From positions 1 to 37,991 of IMG/VR virus record IMGVR_UViG_3300034272_002031: a stretch of 37,991 nucleotides of DNA; one strand, given 5' to 3'. A program made the position numbers and the translations under genes. Each line of letters starts with the position of its first letter. Position 1 is the stretch's first letter. The notes beneath the pieces were generated by a model. That model worked only from the letters and a program-made list of their open reading frames with translations, was not told where the DNA came from and did no database searches. Positions 35,566-37,991 of the stretch are shown here, in pieces. This DNA is from a virus.

Positions 35566-36249
35566 TCACCCGCGGGTCACTATGTAAGTCAGCCCGCTTC
35601 CCGGTGGCGGCAGAAGGTCAAGGTCCGGCCTGAATAAGCGGGGCTGCCCGGAAATTGCTGGCTCCCAAGTGGCGAGCGTGTGCTCCTGCGGGATGCGGAC
35701 GATTTTTCCTTTTGAAATGTCCTCGAGCACCTTGCGGAACAGCCTGAGCCCGAGCGGCGCTAGTTCGCGGGTCCAAAGCTCCCGGGCGTCGTCCCCGGGC
35801 CGTATAAAGGCGTGCTCCTGGGCCGCAACGGGGCCTCCGTCCACGGTGTCGTTCAGCCAGTAGACCGTGCCGCCCGTAATCCGCTCGCCAAGCCTCACGG
35901 CCCACCGAACCGCATCGCGGCCACGGTGAACCGGCAGAAGGCTCGGGTGATACCCTATAGCACCAAGCGCGGCCCTCATCCTTGTTTTCCTCCCTACGAA
36001 ATCGTGAGAATGCGCCGTAACAATTAGGTCAACACCTTCCGGCATGACCTCGTGCGTCAGCGTCCCCGCTTGGATTATCGGCAGGCGCGCTTGTGCCGCC
36101 GCAAAGTGCAACCTGTCTTCCTCGGCGGTTCCCTGGCCGGTTGTCGGGGCGCACACTGCGGCCACGTTGTGCCCGAGTTCGCCCAGCAACTGAAGAACGC
36201 TGCGGCCAAAACGTTTTTGCCCGGAAAGAAGGACGTTCAGTTTTTTCAT
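35566..36249 (-). CDS. Formyltransferase-fold enzyme (227 aa)
   Basis: The protein has the Met-tRNA/GAR formyltransferase fold: a Rossmann start (LNVLLSGQKRFGRSVLQLLG), GYHPSLLPVHRGRDAVRW (about 99-116) and GGTVYWLNDTVDGGPVAAQE with Asp137. The catalytic N-x-H is G99-Y-H101 here, so the canonical Asn is lost while His101 and Asp137 remain. Family enzymes transfer a formyl group from 10-formyltetrahydrofolate to an amine. The ATG overlaps the GNAT stop. The gene ends the four-gene cassette before the terminase. A normal housekeeping role is unlikely in a phage; modification of a base or an amino group made by the partner enzymes is my inference. Confidence 0.82.
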   Translation of the reverse strand: MKKLNVLLSGQKRFGRSVLQLLGELGHNVAAVCAPTTGQGTAEEDRLHFAAAQARLPIIQAGTLTHEVMPEGVDLIVTAHSHDFVGRKTRMRAALGAIGYHPSLLPVHRGRDAVRWAVRLGERITGGTVYWLNDTVDGGPVAAQEHAFIRPGDDARELWTRELAPLGLRLFRKVLEDISKGKIVRIPQEHTLATWEPAISGQPRLFRPDLDLLPPPGSGLTYIVTRG

Positions 36250-36767
36250 GGTAGGGCCGGGCCGATGTACTTAAACCCCTGAATCGCTCGGAAGTGTCCC
36301 CCGTAACCTGTTCCCACCGCGTTGCCACTTTTGCTGATAGACTTGGCGCTGGCCTTTTTATTCACTCCAAACAGCGCCGCGCTCACTTGTTTCCAGTCCC
36401 GAGACCGTTTTAGGAACTGGCAAAGCTGCGGGTGTGACGTGTGAAAATAGGTCGGAAACTTCTTCCCGCACCTGCCTTTCCCCGCCCTGTGGTAAGCGCA
36501 GACCCAGTTCAAAAATCTCGTCCCTACCCCGGCGCCCTGCCATTCCGGCATAACGACGAGCCTCGTGCCGCGGTACGCCTTTGTGTTGAAACGTGGGCAG
36601 ACAGCAAGGTGCGCCACAAGCTCCCCCCCGACAGTTCCTATGTAGTACTCAGCCGCGATAGGCATTGGAAGATCTAGATAGTAATGCGGCTTAAAGTGCT
36701 TCCAGTAACTGGCGTCGACCTTCCAGATTTCCAAGTCGATGGCCGGTCGCCGCCACAGACTTTCGCT
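36246..36767 (-). CDS. GNAT-type acyltransferase domain, in -1 frame to the ABC ATPase
   Basis: This frame encodes a GNAT domain (KVDASYWKHFKPHYYLDLPM, YYIGTVGGELVAHLAVCPRF, then TRLVVMPEWQGAGVGTRFLN, the acetyl-CoA-binding Q/R-x-x-G-x-G/A stretch). It has no convincing start: the first usable codon is TTG 36734, and a TGA closes the frame just upstream of an A10 run. Reading on from the ABC frame by a -1 shift at that run gives KKSESLWRRPAIDLEIWK in front of the domain. This restores the known ABC-ATPase/acetyltransferase fusion (COG2401-type), 373 residues in all. It overlaps the formyltransferase by ATGA. I treat ABC and GNAT as one split or slippage-expressed gene. Confidence 0.75.
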   Translation of the reverse strand, partial: SESLWRRPAIDLEIWKVDASYWKHFKPHYYLDLPMPIAAEYYIGTVGGELVAHLAVCPRFNTKAYRGTRLVVMPEWQGAGVGTRFLNWVCAYHRAGKGRCGKKFPTYFHTSHPQLCQFLKRSRDWKQVSAALFGVNKKASAKSISKSGNAVGTGYGGHFRAIQGFKYIGPALP

Positions 36768-37366
36768 TTTTTTTTTAGCCCGCCCCCGCCCGTGTCAAAA
36801 ACCCAGTCGGGTTCGATCCAGTCCAGTATATCGTAGTGGCACGAAAGGAGGACCGTTTTCTTGCCGTTGAGACGACGCCAAGATTTCGAAAAGGCCAAAG
36901 CGCCGATTTTTGCAATCTGCCTGTCTATCACGGACGTGAACTCGTCAACAACGAGCATTTCCGGCGCGCCGCATAAAGCGCGGGCCAAACCTGCGCGAAA
37001 CTGTTGCCCGTTGCTCAAAGCGTGAAAAGGGCGGAGCCACGCGGGGACGTCTCCTAGCCCGACCGCCGCAAGAGCGCCCGTCACGGCGTTAAAATCCCCC
37101 CCAGGGGCGATGGCATCAATAATAGGGGCGTCGGACGGCCACCCCTCGTAAAGGTCGGTGATGCCGCTGCCAAGGCTGCGGCCAATGCTGCTCTTGCCGG
37201 TCCCGCTAGGGCCGACGACAACCCCGATTTGCCAGTCTTCGTGCGGCCCTGGAATTTCTGCGTCGAGCGAAAACGTGTCGCCGCGCTCCGGGTTGAACAA
37301 CGATTTCACGCGCTCCGCCCGGTAGGTCGTGAAATTTTCGCACGCGTTTCTGATTTTGATTTTCAT
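36674..37366 (-). CDS. ABC-type ATPase (N-terminal part of a COG2401-like ABC-GNAT protein)
   Basis: The soluble ABC ATPase has Walker A GPSGTGKSS (about 52-60), signature LSNGQ (117-121), Walker B MLVVDE (137-142) and switch His177 (LLSCHYDIL). No membrane partner exists, so it is not a transporter. In frame it stops after an unrelated 30-residue tail at 36674. Fused by -1 shift at the A10 run (plus-strand T10 at 36767-36776) it continues into GNAT. The ATG at 37366 overlaps the ParB stop. In COG2401 proteins the ATPase is joined to an acetyltransferase; the substrate is not established. It probably supplies ATP-driven loading or remodelling on DNA. Confidence 0.85.
   Translation of the reverse strand: MKIKIRNACENFTTYRAERVKSLFNPERGDTFSLDAEIPGPHEDWQIGVVVGPSGTGKSSIGRSLGSGITDLYEGWPSDAPIIDAIAPGGDFNAVTGALAAVGLGDVPAWLRPFHALSNGQQFRAGLARALCGAPEMLVVDEFTSVIDRQIAKIGALAFSKSWRRLNGKKTVLLSCHYDILDWIEPDWVFDTGGGGLKKKAKVCGGDRPSTWKSGRSTPVTGSTLSRITI
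36767..36776 (-). other. A10 slippery run between ABC and GNAT frames
   Basis: On the minus strand CTA-AAA-AAA-AAA-GCG reads L-K-K-K-A. A -1 shift, or one extra A in the DNA or mRNA, moves into the GNAT frame. Runs of this length promote both ribosomal -1 slips and polymerase slippage. They are also common places for sequencing error. Confidence 0.7.
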
Positions 37367-37911
37367 ACGCAGACAACTTTGCAAGTCAGCCCCTCGGCGG
37401 TGAGCCTTTCAAAAATTTCTTTTTGCTGTTCCTCGCCACGGCAAATAACCGTGACGGCATACTGCTCCGCAAATTGCCCGGAATCCTCCTGGTTTTCACC
37501 CGCAGAATCAGCATTCAAAAGCGCCGCAATCTCCTCCCCCGAGAACCCGACAAGGCCGAGGTCGAAGCCGTCTTCCTCAAGGCCTTTGAGTTCCACCCGC
37601 AAAAGCTCCTCGTCCCACCCTGCGTTCAGGGCCAGCTTGTTGTCTGCGATGACGTAGGCCCGTTTTTGCGTCTCGCTCAGGTGCCCTAGGCGAATGCACG
37701 GCACTTCTTCGAGGTCGAGCTTGCGCGCCGCGAGAATCCGCCCGTGCCCGGCGATGATGTCGTTCTCCTCCCCTATCAAAACCGGGTTTGTGAATCCGAA
37801 TTCCCGGATTGAGGCGGCAATCTGCGCCACCTGGGCGTCGGAATGGGTGCGGCTGTTGCGTGCGTAGGGTATCAGGCGCGCCGTGGGAACGTGTTCAATC
37901 TGCGGCTTCAT
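37363..37911 (-). CDS. ParB-N domain protein (182 aa)
   Basis: From ATG 37911 the protein begins KPQIEHVPTARLIPYARNSR, a ParB N-terminal domain. It contains NDIIAGHGRILAARKLDLEE (the G-x-G-R nucleotide-binding box) and LSETQKRAYVIADNKLALNA, the form usually fused to phage DNA methyltransferases. Here no methyltransferase follows. The helical C-terminus (about 115-182) is unusual. It starts 31 bp after the joined Mor stop, and the frame further upstream (MVAVSLG...) is adapter artefact. It is coupled to the ABC ATPase gene. It may position the enzyme set on DNA; genome partitioning is less likely in an integrating phage. Confidence 0.82.
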   Translation of the reverse strand: MKPQIEHVPTARLIPYARNSRTHSDAQVAQIAASIREFGFTNPVLIGEENDIIAGHGRILAARKLDLEEVPCIRLGHLSETQKRAYVIADNKLALNAGWDEELLRVELKGLEEDGFDLGLVGFSGEEIAALLNADSAGENQEDSGQFAEQYAVTVICRGEEQQKEIFERLTAEGLTCKVVCV

Positions 37912-37942
37912 CGAAAACAAAATGTGGTTTTCTGGTCTGGCT

Positions 37943-37972
37943 CTAGAGCTCCCCAGCGAGTTTTTGCGCCCC
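37943..37972 (-). CDS. 3' end of the Mor-family activator gene (continuation of the left-end frame)
   Basis: After merging the 14-bp terminal repeat, the activator frame reads GGG-GCG-CAA-AAA-CTC-GCT-GGG-GAG-CTC and stops at TAG (37943-37945). Reading frame, direction and spacing to the ParB gene all agree. Confidence 0.65.
   Translation of the reverse strand, partial: GAQKLAGEL
37959..37972. repeat. 14-bp terminal direct repeat, right copy
   Basis: AGTTTTTGCGCCCC, identical to 1-14, immediately followed by adapter sequence. Confidence 0.75.
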
Positions 37973-37991
37973 AATGATACGGCGACCACCG
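37973..37991. other. Sequencing-adapter remnant (Illumina P5 start)
   Basis: AATGATACGGCGACCACCG equals the first 19 bases of the Illumina P5 adapter. It is not phage DNA and should be trimmed. It creates a false N-terminal extension of the ParB gene. Confidence 0.95.

Noticed and set aside
37363-37911. ParB as a plasmid-type partition protein
   Set aside because: No ParA partner is present and an integrase makes plasmid maintenance unnecessary. The domain type is the one linked to DNA-modification proteins.
37912-37989. N-terminal extension of the ParB protein beginning MVAVSLG
   Set aside because: It is translated from adapter sequence and the end of the activator gene. ATG 37911 gives the normal ParB start.

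Overview
This window appears to be the near-complete genome of a temperate tailed phage with a mosaic build: a lambda-type packaging and head module (Nu1/gpA terminase, gpW-like joiner, gpB-like portal, protease-capsid fusion) joined to a P2-type contractile tail (sheath, tube, gpE/E', tape measure, U, X, D, V, W, J, I). It is shown in its free form, not as an integrated prophage. The 3' part of a tRNA-Leu (anticodon TAG) lies as an attP core directly upstream of a tyrosine integrase at about 10 kb, with phage genes on both sides. The last 19 bases equal the Illumina P5 adapter start, and bases 1-14 recur at 37959-37972 just before it. Joining the ends through these 14 bases completes a split Mor-family activator gene, which supports a circular map of about 37958 bp. 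The host cannot be named. The DNA is GC-rich and start codons mostly lack Shine-Dalgarno sequences; Verrucomicrobiota or a similar lineage is a guess.

Layout. Almost everything is on the minus strand, so the map reads from right to left. From about 8.9 kb down to 0.5 kb is the early block: two ribbon-helix-helix (RHH) proteins, a small DNA-binding protein, tiny membrane proteins, a recombination pair (annealing-protein candidate and RecE/DUF3799-type exonuclease), small unknown genes, a lambda O-like initiator containing iteron-like repeats, a DnaC-like loader, a RuvC-like nuclease, SSB, and finally the Mor-like activator. Across the contig junction (37.9 to 35.6 kb) follows a tightly coupled cassette: ParB domain, ABC ATPase, GNAT acyltransferase and formyltransferase. 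The terminases come next, then head, lysis, tail completion, baseplate, fibres, sheath, tube, tape measure and gpD (35.5 to 12 kb). Between 9.0 and 12.05 kb lies the lysogeny region: a TerB/BRCT protein, an array of palindromes, attP, integrase, two small minus-strand genes (one RHH) and a zinc-ribbon membrane protein.

How it works together. Five copies of a 20-bp element (17 bp invariant), each followed 18-19 bp later by a -10-like box, precede the head-joining, capsid, head-tail attachment, baseplate W and sheath genes. In four cases the -10-like box is only 6-7 bp from the start codon, so those late mRNAs may be leaderless. The Mor-like protein, encoded between the early and late blocks, is the natural candidate activator of these late promoters, by analogy with Mu Mor/C.

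Most notable: the late promoter set; the ParB/ABC/GNAT/formyltransferase cassette, in which ABC and GNAT are split at an A10 run; the putative origin inside the initiator gene; an exact in-frame CCCTTTG slippery heptamer making gpE-E'; and the absence of a recognisable CI-type repressor, with RHH proteins and palindrome arrays in its place.
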